From Macrostomum hystrix (lineage: Eukaryota; Platyhelminthes; Macrostomidae): a DNA stretch of 64,000 bases. Under the pieces are notes generated by a model. The model saw nothing but the letters and a program-made list of their open reading frames with translations. It ran no database searches and had not been told where the DNA came from. The position numbers and the translations under genes are program-made. Location: contig CATNEN010000038.1 in the NCBI GenBank assembly GCA_950097015.1, forward strand, positions 31,086,501 to 31,150,500, given 5' to 3'. This document shows, in pieces, positions 25,301 through 34,274 of this stretch. Each line of letters starts with the position of its first letter. Position 1 is the first letter of the stretch.

Positions 25301-25731
25301 ACTGAAGTTCCCCATGAACAGCCCTAGCAACCAAACTGAAAAGCAGTATAGAACAGCCTAGATATGCAATCAGTAACTAACCAGACTGGTGCAGATAGAC
25401 AACAGGTGGAGTGGCAATTGGAGCTCGCTGTTCACTAGCAGCCTGCAGTTCTGCAAGAGCATCACGAATTACACTGCAGAGTACAAAGTCGATGCAGGTC
25501 TGGCTCTCTGTGCAGACTATGCCGCTGACTCTGCCACGAATGCTGTCTAGCAGTTCATACTGTGTGAGGATTTCACAAATTAACTGCATAAAATAGGCAT
25601 TTTAAAAGGGTTAAATAAAATCAAAACATGTAACTCACATAGTATGGTACTGGAGTGAACTGATTGTCTGGCACATTCTCCAGTATCTTGGCGACCATCT
25701 TTTTCTCAATGCTAGATGCTGGCTTGCGCAT
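10184..25731 (-). CDS. DICER1: Dicer (complete, 16 exons, 1821 aa, degenerate helicase)
   Basis: Dicer endoribonuclease, which cuts pre-miRNA or long dsRNA into about 22-nt small RNAs. Exons in transcript order: 25639-25731, 25382-25583, 23856-24202, 22851-23201, 21791-22444, 20506-20999, 19264-19798, 18109-18528, 16567-16727, 15578-16229, 14601-14973, 13277-13805, 12052-12268, 11233-11386, 11049-11124, 10184-10391. Phases match at all 15 junctions; total is 5466 nt. Domain order is that of animal Dicers: helicase-like, DUF283, platform/PAZ, RNase IIIa, RNase IIIb, dsRBD. Length is close to human Dicer (about 1920 aa). Both RNase III domains keep their acidic residues, whereas helicase motifs I, II, V and VI are lost or altered. 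A run of ten alanines ends the protein. Thirteen of 15 introns exceed 300 bp and nearly all of those hold their own minisatellite. The ATG at 25729-25731 is 13 nt after an acceptor-like TTTCCAG. Exon ends were found by homology and splice consensus, not transcripts. Confidence 0.95.
10440..10830. repeat. 22-bp minisatellite in Dicer intron 15
   Basis: Copies of GGATTATTGGGATTGTGATTTT alternating with a GGATTGATTTTTT variant in a roughly 66-bp higher-order pattern. It starts about 50 bp after the last exon boundary. Confidence 0.93.
11049..13805 (-). CDS. DICER1: Dicer exons 12-15: RNase IIIa end and RNase IIIb
   Basis: Exon 12 (13277-13805) encodes [15 protein letters not shown] with the second RNase IIIa acidic pair (D, E). 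It then encodes QAFTHPS and [17 protein letters not shown] with the first RNase IIIb pair. Exon 13 (12052-12268) encodes [14 protein letters not shown], almost identical to human. Exon 14 (11233-11386) encodes [19 protein letters not shown] with the second RNase IIIb pair. Exon 15 (11049-11124) encodes [14 protein letters not shown]. All eight catalytic acids appear intact, so dicing activity is expected. Confidence 0.93.
11510..12010. repeat. 11-bp minisatellite in Dicer intron 13
   Basis: Tandem 11-bp units of the type GAGTGGGTCAA with many A/G and T/G variants. The array runs to within about 40 bp of the exon 13 donor. Confidence 0.92.
12575..13260. repeat. 30-bp minisatellite in Dicer intron 12
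   Basis: Unit ATCAGAATGGGATTTCAAAT plus CCATAGATTC. The 5' half (12575-12945) is homogeneous; copies beyond 12950 are diverged (ACCTGAATGGGATTTCCAAT). Most homogeneous units contain the 13-bp palindrome GGATTTCAAATCC. Confidence 0.94.
13925..14465. repeat. 30-bp minisatellite in Dicer intron 11
   Basis: About 17 copies of GATGGGAGATCTGAAATGGG plus ATTATTTTAT, with shorter GATGTGGGT variants. Each unit contains the palindrome AGATCT. Confidence 0.94.
14601..16229 (-). CDS. DICER1: Dicer exons 10-11: PAZ end, acidic linker and RNase IIIa start
   Basis: Exon 10 (15578-16229) begins with a Q-rich [11 protein letters not shown] stretch, then QLFIPELC and [15 protein letters not shown] (human LWRKAVCLPSILYRL). 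A long acidic linker follows, ending NLERLET. Exon 11 (14601-14973) continues [11 protein letters not shown]. The glutamate and aspartate of ERLE and GDS are the first catalytic pair of RNase IIIa. NWLPPG matches the human motif exactly. A basic [14 protein letters not shown] insertion closes exon 11. Confidence 0.9.
15010..15475. repeat. 24-bp minisatellite in Dicer intron 10
   Basis: About 19 copies of a 24-bp unit, GATTCTAGCTGCGATTCTTG plus CTTC. Because 24 is a multiple of 3, the array is open in more than one frame, but this is a consequence of periodicity. Confidence 0.94.
16388..16555 (+). mobile_element. Possible SINE fragment with tRNA T-arm-like head (Dicer intron 9)
   Basis: GAGGTCGGGGGTTCGAATTTC resembles a T-arm with a B-box. 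It is followed by a non-tRNA body (CTGAGCACACACTTGTGTAGC) and an A-rich end. It sits in Dicer intron 9 in antisense orientation. Only one copy is visible in the window, so assignment is tentative. Confidence 0.4.
16567..18528 (-). CDS. DICER1: Dicer exons 8-9: platform and PAZ region
   Basis: Exon 8 (18109-18528) encodes a platform segment ending [17 protein letters not shown], nearly identical to human IPRYRNFDQP. Exon 9 (16567-16727) encodes [16 protein letters not shown] and [19 protein letters not shown], the PAZ signature that anchors the RNA 3' end. The intervening intron (16728-18108) carries a SINE and a 24-bp minisatellite. Confidence 0.9.
16893..17123 (-). mobile_element. SINE family A copy in Dicer intron 8
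   Basis: Minus-strand copy of the element described at 44937-45284, internally deleted. It keeps the tRNA-like head (GGTGGCAGAGCGGTCAACGC on the minus strand), the CCACATTTATT segment, and the ATT-rich 3' tail next to GCCCGCGGCCCTCC. Possible imperfect target duplication TCTCTAACCT/TCTCTACCTT. Confidence 0.8.
17150..18075. repeat. 24-bp minisatellite in Dicer intron 8
   Basis: About 38 copies of CATTCCTGACTCAAATCTCA plus CCCC, with GTCTC/GACTC and TTCC/CCCC variants. It abuts SINE family A on one side and lies about 35 bp from the exon 8 donor on the other. Confidence 0.95.
18590..19170. repeat. 21-bp and 20-bp minisatellites in Dicer intron 7
   Basis: Two blocks: 18590-18945 with unit TTTTCAACTGGATTGTGTTTA-like (21 bp), and 19010-19170 with unit TCTCCTCCGGTTTGTGTTTA (20 bp). 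Both share the core GTTTGTGTTTAT, so one probably derives from the other. Confidence 0.92.
19264..19798 (-). CDS. DICER1: Dicer exon 7: DUF283 / dimerisation-like domain
   Basis: Encodes [12 protein letters not shown] followed by an alanine-rich helical stretch and [15 protein letters not shown], which aligns with human TKRRQCYPK. It ends in CLYPRQGE, aligning with the VYTRSGE segment. DUF283 has a dsRBD-like fold and binds partner or substrate RNA in characterised Dicers. Confidence 0.88.
19862..20455. repeat. 30-bp minisatellite in Dicer intron 6
   Basis: About 20 copies of GATCCCCATTTATCCCAGAT plus CTGTCTCACT. Confidence 0.95.
20506..25731 (-). CDS. DICER1: Dicer N-terminal helicase region (exons 1-6), ATPase motifs lost
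   Basis: Exon 1 (25639-25731) encodes the start [20 protein letters not shown] and an FTPVPYY segment aligning with the human YTPRKYQ region. Exon 2 carries the motif I position: human NTGSGKT is replaced by TESQTC, with no Walker A lysine. Exon 3 carries the motif II position: human FDECH is replaced by LENAE. Exon 4 aligns with the conserved LGPWC region (LGPWGC here). Exons 5 and 6 cover the second helicase half: [11 protein letters not shown], then [15 protein letters not shown]. Motif [10 protein letters not shown] differs from the usual QSKGRAR, and motif V ESRGD from EEGVD. Fold residues survive while nucleotide-binding ones do not, indicating a structural role. Confidence 0.9.
21045..21750. 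repeat. Two 33-bp minisatellites in Dicer intron 5
   Basis: 21045-21505 has unit CTCTGCCTGTTTTTGTGTCT plus GTTGAATCTGTAA; 21556-21750 has unit TCTGTTGAAGTCTGTTATTC plus AGTCTGTAATGCA. Same period and a shared TCTGTTGAA core indicate a common origin with later divergence. Confidence 0.95.
22455..22815. repeat. 32-bp minisatellite in Dicer intron 4
   Basis: About 11 copies of GATGAGGATCTGGGAGATTC plus GAGTCCCAGTCT. Variants with GATTCGAATC carry a perfect 10-bp palindrome. The segment ATGAGGATCTGGGAGATT also occurs in the array upstream of p47 (61115-61650). Confidence 0.94.
23225..23785. repeat. 32-bp minisatellite in Dicer intron 3
   Basis: About 15 copies of GAGGATTTGGGATTCTAGGA plus TGCTTAAACTGA; the flanking copies are diverged. 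Confidence 0.95.
24285..25345. repeat. 34-bp minisatellite in Dicer intron 2
   Basis: About 31 copies of AAGTTCCCCATGAACAGCCC plus TAGCAACCAAACTG, highly homogeneous. It ends about 35 bp from the exon 2 donor. Confidence 0.96.
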
Positions 25732-25744
25732 TGTTTTTAATTAG

Positions 25745-26600
25745 CTGGAAATATTTAAAGATGGTGAATTAAACAATGATCTATCTAGATAACTGTTGAA
25801 AACTGTGACAAACAAAGAAATTCATGAAAAGAAAGACAATATAGTAGGTAAATATGGTTCAGAAAATATTTAAGAAGGCAAACTAAAATGTTTGAACATG
25901 GCCTAAGAAACAAACAAATTTATATAATGACATGTGATTACACAATAACACCTACACATAAGTAACCAAACTATTAGTCAGATAAGTTATATTAGAAAAT
26001 AAAAATTGCATTATAAATAAAAAGATAGCATATTCTAGGACAAGGTGTATACTCAATATGATAGACAGATTTACTTAATTTTCTTGTATGTTTTTCATTT
26101 AGGTATGTCTAGTGAACATTGTATATACAAAAGTTTATGATTTGTCTTAGTACAGCTGGCATGTTATAGCCAAAAGAAAAAACTGTGCAAAGTAGCAACA
26201 CGTGTAAGAATAATATATACTAACTAAGCAGCATGCTTAAGATGGAATATTTTTGTTATTTGGCATTAGCATTGTCTAAATAATACTATAGCCTACAGCA
26301 ATATGTAGGCTTATTGACTATTGATTATTTAGCTAACTATATTTATCTACCAAGACAAATCTGACTAGGCCAGGCCCTAGGCCTAATAAACAGAACAATA
26401 TATCTTATATAAATGAACCAATATTATCCATCACAGACAGACTCATGGGACTCATAGAGAGTCAAATTTTTTGTAATTGAAGTATAATCACTTTTTAAAA
26501 GCATAGTATATATACTAGCAAAAGTTTTGCCCCCCTTTGGGGAGCAGAAATACTTTTCATTCGTCTAGTAAATACTTTTTAGCCGCTGAATTTACAGCTT
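25745..26600. other. AT-rich upstream flank of Dicer
   Basis: AT-rich, without reading frames or arrays. It should contain the Dicer promoter or, if the mRNA is trans-spliced, the discarded outron. No recognisable core promoter was seen. Confidence 0.5.
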
Positions 26601-26609
26601 TTTAAAGCT

Positions 26610-27690
26610 ACAATGAACCCCCAGTTGACAATGATCACCCAGTTGACAATGATCCCTCAGTTCATGATGATCACCCAGTTGACAATGATCCACCAGTTGA
26701 CAATGATCCCCCAGTTGACAATGCTCCCCCAGATGACAATGATCCCCCAGATGACAATGATCCCCCAGTTGACAATGATCCCCCAGTTGACAATGATCCC
26801 CCAGTTGGCCATGATCCCCTAGTTGACAATGATCCCCCAGTTGACAATGATCCACCAGTTGACAATGATCCCCCAGTTGACAATGCTCCCCCAGATGACA
26901 ATGATCCCCCAGATGACAATGATCCCCCAGTTGACAATGATCCCCCAGTTGACAATGATCCCCCAGTTGGACATGATCCCCTAGTTGACAATGATCCCCC
27001 AGTTGATGATCATCCCCCAGTTGACAATGCTCCCCCAGATGACAATGATCCCCCAGTTGACAATGATCCCCCAGTTGATGATGATCCCCCAGTTGACAAT
27101 GCTCCCCCAGTTGACAATGATCCCCCAGTTGACAATGATACCCCAGTTGACAATGATCCCCCAGTTGGCCATGATCCCCTAGTTGACAATGATCCCCCAG
27201 TTGATGATCATCCCCCAGTTGACAATGCTCCCCCAGATGACAATGATCCCCCAGTTGACAATGATCCCCCAGTTGATGATGATCCCCCAGTTGACAATGC
27301 TCCCCCAGTTGACAATGATCCCCCAGTTGACAATGATCCCCCAGTTGACAATGATCCCCCAGTTGACAATGATACCCCAGTTGACAATGATCCCCCAGTT
27401 GACAATGCTCCCCCAGATGACAATGATCCCCCAGATGACAATGATACCCCAGTTGACAATGATCCCCCAGTTTAGCCATGATTCAGACTCTGGTTTAGCC
27501 ATGATTTAGACTCTGGTTTAGCCATGATTCAAACTCTGGTTTAGCCATGATTCAAACTCTGGTTTAGCCATGATTCAAACTCTGGTTTAGCCATGATTCA
27601 AACTCTGGTTTAGCCATGATTCAGACGCTGGTTTTGCCATGATTCAAACTCTGGTCTAGCTATGATTCAGACTCTGGTTTAGCCGGTGTT
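26610..27690. repeat. 18-bp and 23-bp minisatellites
   Basis: 26610-27472: about 48 copies of GTTGACAATGATCCCCCA (18 bp) with GATGACAATG and GGCCATGATC variants arranged in a longer higher-order pattern. 27473-27690: about 9 copies of GTTTAGCCATGATTCAAACT plus CTG. All long open frames here come from the 18-bp periodicity. Confidence 0.96.
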
Positions 27691-29977
27691 CTATGATTTA
27701 TGATATTTTATTTACGAAATGAAAAAAATAAATTAAAATAATCTTCAATCACTACTGGCTGAAAATTAGTCTAAAAGATTTGACGCAGTGCAGAATCGAA
27801 CCCTAGCCTAGCCTAACTTATTCCTAGTGCCTACACATCGGCTATTCCGACTGTTGGTTAGAGGGTGCAGAAATCAGCCTTATAAAATGAATTCTCAAAG
27901 TTCTGGCTTTGTACAATGAAGTAAGAAAATAGAGTACACTCAGTCTCGCGGTTGGTTGTGTACATTTATTTCCAATTTGTCTCCAGAGTGCAGGCTTCAA
28001 ATTCAATCAGCTAGGGGTTGTTGCGCAATTTGACGATGCAATTCTAATTCAGTGGCTGTCAGTGAAATTCTCAATAGGCCAAGATGGTTTGACCTTTAAA
28101 AAAATCATGTTTTTCAAATATTTAATCCCTTAAGCAATAAAGTTAAGCTTAATAAAAATATGTGTATAATTGTCCCCATATTTGGCGTCTTTTAGTGAAG
28201 AAATAGTAAAAATCGGTTGAGCCGTTTAAAAATCGATCGTGCATACATATATATATATATAGATAGTTTTCATTTTTAGTATATAGAAGAAAAAAATAGT
28301 ATATAGGCCCTAGTAATACTAATTGTTTCATAAACATTTGAACTCACAAGTCAGAAACAAGCATAGTTAAAAAATAACTACAATTCTGACATTCTTTGTC
28401 GTTCTTAGAATCAAATCACAAGCTAGGCCCAGAAAAATGTTAGGCATTGGGTACATAGGCGCTAGGATATTATAGTATAAATAATATCAACATATCTTAA
28501 ATTTTGCATTTTGGACTATGCCTGAATTGTAACATATTATATTTTATAACAAAAAGCTACGGCGTGGCCTATTTAGTAAAAAGAAATACAGTTATACTTT
28601 ATTTCACAAATTTTCGTGACAAACTGCCAATAATGGAGCCATCGAAATTCAAAAGAGTTTTCTTATTTCTATGATACTTGAAGATATGATCTGCCTACGA
28701 GTATTCATCTTTATACCCTCCACTATGTCCCTTCCTACCCATGTGCTGGTCTCTCCTCTCCCCTCTACTGTCCCTTCCTATACTTGCACGATTGTCTATC
28801 AAAATCTATTGCACTGTTGAAGCACGCGAGTTTTTTTTTAATAAGAAACGTGAAACTTTTGAAACGGCAAAGCGCGTTAACTTGAAGTTTGAAGCGTTAA
28901 CTTTTACCGTAGCTTCGCAAATCAATTTTAAGTTAAAAAATAAACCGCAGAATTGGATTATCACTATTACTGAACTTGATGTTGATGTTTAATTTGCGGT
29001 TTCGTTAAATATTGACAGCAATGTCATAAAGCCGAAAATATGCGAAACCAGCGTTCCTTAGGATTGCCAAGAGCTCTTCTCCATATATCTCGTATGGTTG
29101 GTGGATCTTTGCTTTGGTGTTCTGAATACTAACATAACAAAACACCCCGAATTCGGTTTTTTTTTATTTTCTTGGTGGAGTGGATTTACACTCCACTGTA
29201 GTTATAGTAATTTATTCTAGTTATACTGGACCACTGTGCATTACTAATATATTGAAGTATTTATTCTAGTCGTCCTTGATCATTGAGCGTAGCTTACGTA
29301 TAATACACAGAGAGCAGGCTAATAGAAACTTTCCATAGGCCCTTAATAAATTTATTCTTTTAAATTAATATGCATGATTGTCTTGAAAACGCTGTTAACT
29401 GTTATCTAACAGCCAGACCGTTAATTCTATTGCTGTACAGTTTCAATATTCTATTTGCTTTTTTGGAGCTTATACTACAATTAAATTGGTAATTCATAAT
29501 TAGAAAAATAATGCGGTAAAACTCTCTGCGATGAAATAACTGCCGACAAGAGCCGAAATCTCACACCAGAATTGATGTTGGCATGACATTATATTAGGAA
29601 ATTGAAAAAATTCATTAGAAAACTGAGAATTTGTTGAAAATTCATGATTTTTTGGAAGCAGTTGGGGATAAAAGTCCTATTAGGTAAGTCCTATTAGGTA
29701 AACTACTAAGCATAATAAAATTGCTTGAGTGATAGTTAATCTGTATTGCACCATAAAATCACAAAATGCTAAAAAATCAAAAATCTAAAAATCAACAAAA
29801 ACTAATTTGAAAATTTGAAGCAGTATAAAGATAAAAAATGTCACAAAACACGGTTATCATAATTTGATCATAAGAGCACACAGTATAAAAATGCAACTCG
29901 GCATTGTTATCTTCCAGTCAGATGCTCGCTTGTCCATTCGTCGCTCCAACGGCATGGCGGAGCGCTGGCGTCGCACA
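27691..29977. other. AT-rich intergenic DNA
   Basis: No gene recognised. A tRNA-like B-box (GGGTTCGATTCTGC on the minus strand, near 27795) could mark an old SINE. A short frame at 28741-28992 has no recognisable family. Confidence 0.5.
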
Positions 29978-32900
29978 TCACGACTGGCGTGTCAGGCGAA
30001 CGAGCTGGCAACAATGGCTCTTTGGGTCGCTGACCTATGCCAGGAAAGGTGGCATAGTGAAAGCGCTGGGTTAGTGTGACAGCGCGACCGGATTCCACCT
30101 GGCAATGTAATTGTGTGCAGCTGACAGCACAGACGCATCTGAAGGTCGCCGACGGCTGTTCAGTCCATGGACTGAAGGGACGCCACACCTATCCTTAACT
30201 ATCCTTAAAGTAATTCTGATTACTTTAAAATGATGCTCTAATCACTAGGCTTCAACCCCTAGAGTATTTTACAATGTTATTGTGAAATACTGTGTACACG
30301 GTCATAAAGTGGCATTACGGGAATCAACTGTGCACAAAGCACTCGCAGTGGCATTGTAGGAGACGCAGCATTTAGGGTAGAGTCTGTGTACGGCACAGAA
30401 AATTAGGATAGAAGACTAAGATAGAATTCTTACAGTGGTAACATCAGTCCACTCACCCAACTAGAGTTATAAGCCGCCGTTGGTTCACAAACCCCAGTGT
30501 CCGGAGCCAGCTGTGTCACCAGCAGTGCCCTGGACTTCCTCGGCCTAAGCCAGATGCCAAGTCGTGGTAGATGAAATTCTCCGCCGCGAGTCACAGTGTC
30601 TAGAAACACTCGCACAATGGCAAAGATCCCACCGCTGTCACCATCGTTGGCGTCACAGTCGAGTCGCTCGGAGAATCCCTGACCTAGAGGATGGCTAGTG
30701 ACATCCAGCCTGCCGGCATGACTGGCTGGAAGGCCCATCGATTTGAGAAATCGATCAGCCAATGGACCGGCCGTGAAGCGACTCTCGCTTGGATAGAACA
30801 CCGTGGAGCGAGTCCAGTTGAATCGCAGCCAACTGCCGGCCTTCGCTGATAGACTGGCATTCAGACAGCGAGTGCCCGGAGTGAAGTCAGCCGATGACAT
30901 ATGCTGGTAAACCATGATTAAACAAATAACTGAATTTAGTTGACTTTATTTAACAACCGGGTTGCAGCCTTGGCAGCACCGACTGAGTTAGTTATAAAAA
31001 TATGAAACAGTTTCCTGTTCAGTCCATGGACTGGTGGAGACACCACACCCGCCCACAATTAGTATATCTAACGCTGTACCTATTTAAAAGTTGGGTGAAC
31101 TGAAGCAAAGCATTGTTAAGTATCTTGCTAAAGGGCACAACTTGTTCAAATCAAGTCGGGAATCGAACCCCCGACCTTCAAGTTATGAGTCCGACGTTTT
31201 AACCGTCAGGCTTTCACTATGCTGTACCATTATCTTAAAGGTGCATGCATAGCCATAAGTGAGAGCTACAAAGCATGGTCATTGTGTAATATCAACTTAT
31301 CAATGACAATGACAAACAGATGACAATAACCCAGGCAGAAAGAGATGCAATATGCATTATACTTGGACTCACACGTGCGCGCGGAACGCCAGTCTCATCG
31401 GCTAGCAGACGCAGCATAGTCGACTCGGCATCGAAGCACACGATTGGTCGCCTGCCAGACACGGCCTCCAATCGTTTGAAATGAACGGCAGCCAGATTAT
31501 CTGACTCGACGTCCGATAGTAGCTCGTCGAACATGTACACCTGGAAGGAAAAATAGTCAGAGATTGCTAATTACAAAACTATTACATGCTACAGGACAGT
31601 TCACTGACTGCTGAACATTTGAAAGATTTTTTTGTTCTAAGGTTTCGTATGTTTTCGTAATTTTTTTGTTTGGTCGGATTGCCTCAGCGTATATTAATGC
31701 ATAGTAAAGTACCCATGCTAATGATAATAATTGCAGGAGGGCTGCGGGCAATGGCACGTCATTTGGTGACACTAGACCTGCAGCCAGCGACGAGGCAATT
31801 CTGACCATTTCACTGACTGCTGATTACACACGCACACAGATACTGTACGCAGGCACTCGCTCAGACAGGTAAGCGTGACTTTTTCATCGTCAAGCAGTGT
31901 ACATTTCACTGCGCCTTGGAGCATGAATGTGGCCTCGACGCTGAATCGAGCTTAAGGACCTTGGTGCGACAGGCAAACGCGTTAACCGCTTTGCCACTCA
32001 CCCCCTAAAGTACCCGTTTGCCATCGACATTGCAGGACGTCGGTGACATCGGGATAGTGAGCCGACGTCGGATTGTTGTGCGGCGTTAAGCGCTGCAATC
32101 CACTACATGCCAAAGATAATAAGTCACAGATCCGACTAATTTACTCTCTTCTAAACTCTGTTGCGCCTCAGGTGGCAAATAATGACAAGACTATTGGACA
32201 CCTTACCTGCACAGAGCTACCAGGCGCAGGTATCATTCGCTCCAGCTTGACGGGCGGAATGCGCCGACCATCTTGAAAGATCTTCTTCGGTTTGATGCCA
32301 AACAGGATCTGCTCTGTGGAGTCTTTGCCACCGGCTGGGCGAAGCATCGGCTGCTGATCGCGCTCCGCTTGGCGCACATCAGCCTCGGACATGACACGAA
32401 TTGGTGGCCTGTTGTTGGCGTCGCCTGGCGCATTTGGCTGGATTCGCTGCGGCGGCGGTGGCGCCTTCGACGCAGAAGCATCAGCGCCAGCAGCGAGCGG
32501 GTTTGTTTTCTTTGCCGGCTCAGCATTTGGTTGTGTCTTAGCAGCCTCAGTTTTGCCAGGTTTCGGTTTAGCAATAGGCTTAGGTTTTGGTGACACCGCA
32601 ATGCTTTCAGGTTGGTCCTGAGGTCTCACTGGAGGTGCGGAACTCGACGCTGCTAACAATTGACTACGACGGACTGTGGCCGCAAGTTCAGCTAGTTCAA
32701 CTGACAGTCGGTCAAGTTTCTGACGAAGATCTGTCAAAGAAAATTTAACAGAGTCCAGCTGGTTGACAGTCGCACTGCCAGATGCCGCGATTTCAGCAGA
32801 AGCTGACGCTTGCACAGAGGCAATGTCTCGTCGAATACCCTGGAGCGCCTGCTGAAGTGTACTGGAACGCTCTTTCGCATCATTCTCGTCTGACGAACAG

Positions 32901-33058
32901 AGCGATAACTGAAGACGAACCGGTGGCACAGCACCGGAAGCGATGGCGGCCGAAACCACGGCTGCCATCAAACACCCCGCAGTGGCGCAAGCAATCACTG
33001 CGTAGGTACGCTTCAATGTTGGCGGTGCCGGAGGAATCGGCGACTGTTGGCGCTGCAT
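29978..33058 (-). CDS. Membrane-anchored prolyl-4-hydroxylase-like protein (4 exons, likely inactive)
   Basis: Exons: 32207-33058, 31373-31540, 30457-30903 and a tentative last exon 29978-30034 (18 codons and TGA). All junctions are phase 0; predicted length is 507 aa. Exon 1 encodes a type II topology: a short cytosolic tail, a hydrophobic segment at about residues 20-45, a coiled-coil-prone stretch, then a Pro/Lys/Ala-rich stalk. Exons 2-3 align with the 2-oxoglutarate/Fe(II) dioxygenase fold of prolyl 4-hydroxylases: VYMFDELLSDVESDNLAAVH corresponds to the start of the domain, and the segment ending GGEFHLPRLGIWLRPRK to the GG-x-T-x-FP and P-K-G region. The HxD iron motif position reads SERLDCD, so the histidine is replaced by arginine. 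No clear distal histidine and lysine are seen. Exon 4 is the weakest part. The ATG is 26 nt after an acceptor-like ATTTCAG. Introns contain SINEs of families A and B. Family assignment is moderate. Confidence 0.55.
30070..30190 (-). mobile_element. SINE family B 3' fragment
   Basis: Contains CTGTTCAGTCCATGGACTGA and the adjacent GACGCCACACC and TGTGCAGCTGACAGC segments that correspond, inverted, to the 3' part of the element at 45424-45680. It lies in the last intron of the P4H-like gene. Confidence 0.7.
31014..31236 (-). mobile_element. SINE family B copy, near full length
   Basis: On the minus strand: tRNA-like head with GGTCGGGGGTTCGATTCCCG (B-box), ACTCATAAC at the anticodon-loop position and AAGGGCAC-type body, ending at GTCCATGGACTGAACAGG. 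It is located in the intron between exons 2 and 3 of the P4H-like gene. Confidence 0.8.
31715..32005 (-). mobile_element. SINE family A copy with target duplication
   Basis: Minus-strand copy with tRNA-like head, central deletion and ATT-rich tail. It is flanked by a perfect 10-bp direct repeat TAAAGTACCC at 31705-31714 and 32006-32015, showing retroposition into intron 1 of the P4H-like gene. Confidence 0.9.
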
Positions 33059-33742
33059 CGCGTATTGCTCTGTCTAGTGTCTAGCTGAAATTACAATGCG
33101 CTGAGCTAGCAGTTCATTCACACTTCCTTAGTCTAATGAAATCTTCAAAAGTATCATTTATATAACAAAAACTGATAAATGCAACTCAACTGCTAGCCTA
33201 TAAAAATTAAACGTCTATTTGAATGTTTATTTTTAAGAACAATGTTAATTTGCGAACACAAGATAACAGCAAGTTGCTGAATACATTTCAGTTACCAAAA
33301 GCATAAATGCACTCAATTACATTTGCAGAAAAAAATTGGTTAAACATGAAAAATGCAGCACCTTCTATTTAAATTTTTTAACATAGAAATTCATACAAGA
33401 TTAGCACAGCAAAATGCGGAAATAAATCATTAAACCACAAGCAAAAACTAAAGAAAGTTTTTTTCAAATCGAGTGTTAGACCATGAACAGTCAAAAGTAC
33501 ATGGGGATATTTCAAATAAAAATCCCGTGTTTTAGAAAACTAGCTACATTTTTCTGCTCTATCCGATGAGACTTCCTCGGATTCACAAAGCATTGACATT
33601 GTCGAGATATTTAACGATTATCGTCGCGGCGTCTGGTGGCAAAAACCACCAATCTGGGCATAATTATTCTACTAACAAAATTTCTTCATGTAAAAATATC
33701 GGCAATTATTAATAATTATATTGTTAATTTTTACACTTGACT
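33059..33742. other. AT-rich flank upstream of P4H-like gene
   Basis: Contains the 26-nt leader and acceptor-like site of the P4H-like gene (33085-33086). No reading frame or array is seen. Confidence 0.5.
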
Positions 33743-33990
33743 TGGGGGCTTGTCGTGCAATTTACAACCTTGAGGGCCAACCTCAAAGGCACAGTGAGAT
33801 TGTACACAGCCTGACGATGAGAAAGTCGGCAGATGTACACACCTGTGTGAGCGTGTGCCTGTGTACAGTACCTGTGTGCCTGTGTGCTCAGGAGTCAATC
33901 GAATTGCCTCCTCGCTGGCTGCGGGTCTAGTGTCACCAAATGATGTGCCATTGCCCGCAGCCCTCAGGCAGTTTATTATTATTTATAATT
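33743..33990 (+). mobile_element. SINE family A copy, 5'-truncated
   Basis: Starts within the element at GGGGGCTTGTCGTGCAATTT. It keeps the ACACACCTGTGTGAGCGTG segment, TGATGTGCCATTGCCCGCAG and the ATT-rich tail. It lies just downstream of DSCC1 and may supply its 3' UTR and polyadenylation signal (TTTATT on the plus strand near 33971). Confidence 0.85.
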
Positions 33991-34274
33991 AGTTATTATT
34001 ACGGATACGCTATATCGGTTTAAATACAGCGCAATGTGGGTTCTCCTGTCACTGGAGTGTTCGACAATTATTGCTGAATAACTCGACGGTGCTGATGTCG
34101 GACGGCTTTGAAAGTTGGTTCATTGTACAAAGAGCGGAAAACTTTGATCCATTAGGTGCACTTTCAGGAAAATCGATCATCCGGTTTCGGAGCTGATGTG
34201 AAGCAGTCAGTGTGTATTTGAAATATCCCCGCTGTCATTCCACTGTTTACAAACTCAAATTTGCCTGCTCAATT

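Noticed and set aside
26592-27509. Long HCQLGD-type and other repeat frames on both strands
   Set aside because: The 18-bp periodicity keeps several frames open; no start context, splice sites or domain.
28741-28992. 83-codon frame as a gene
   Set aside because: AT-rich, Lys/Phe-rich composition, no splice context and no recognisable family.
30100-30188. Coding exon MWRPFSPWTEQPSATFR for the P4H-like gene
   Set aside because: This segment is the 3' part of SINE family B, repeated at 31014, 45424 and 52670.
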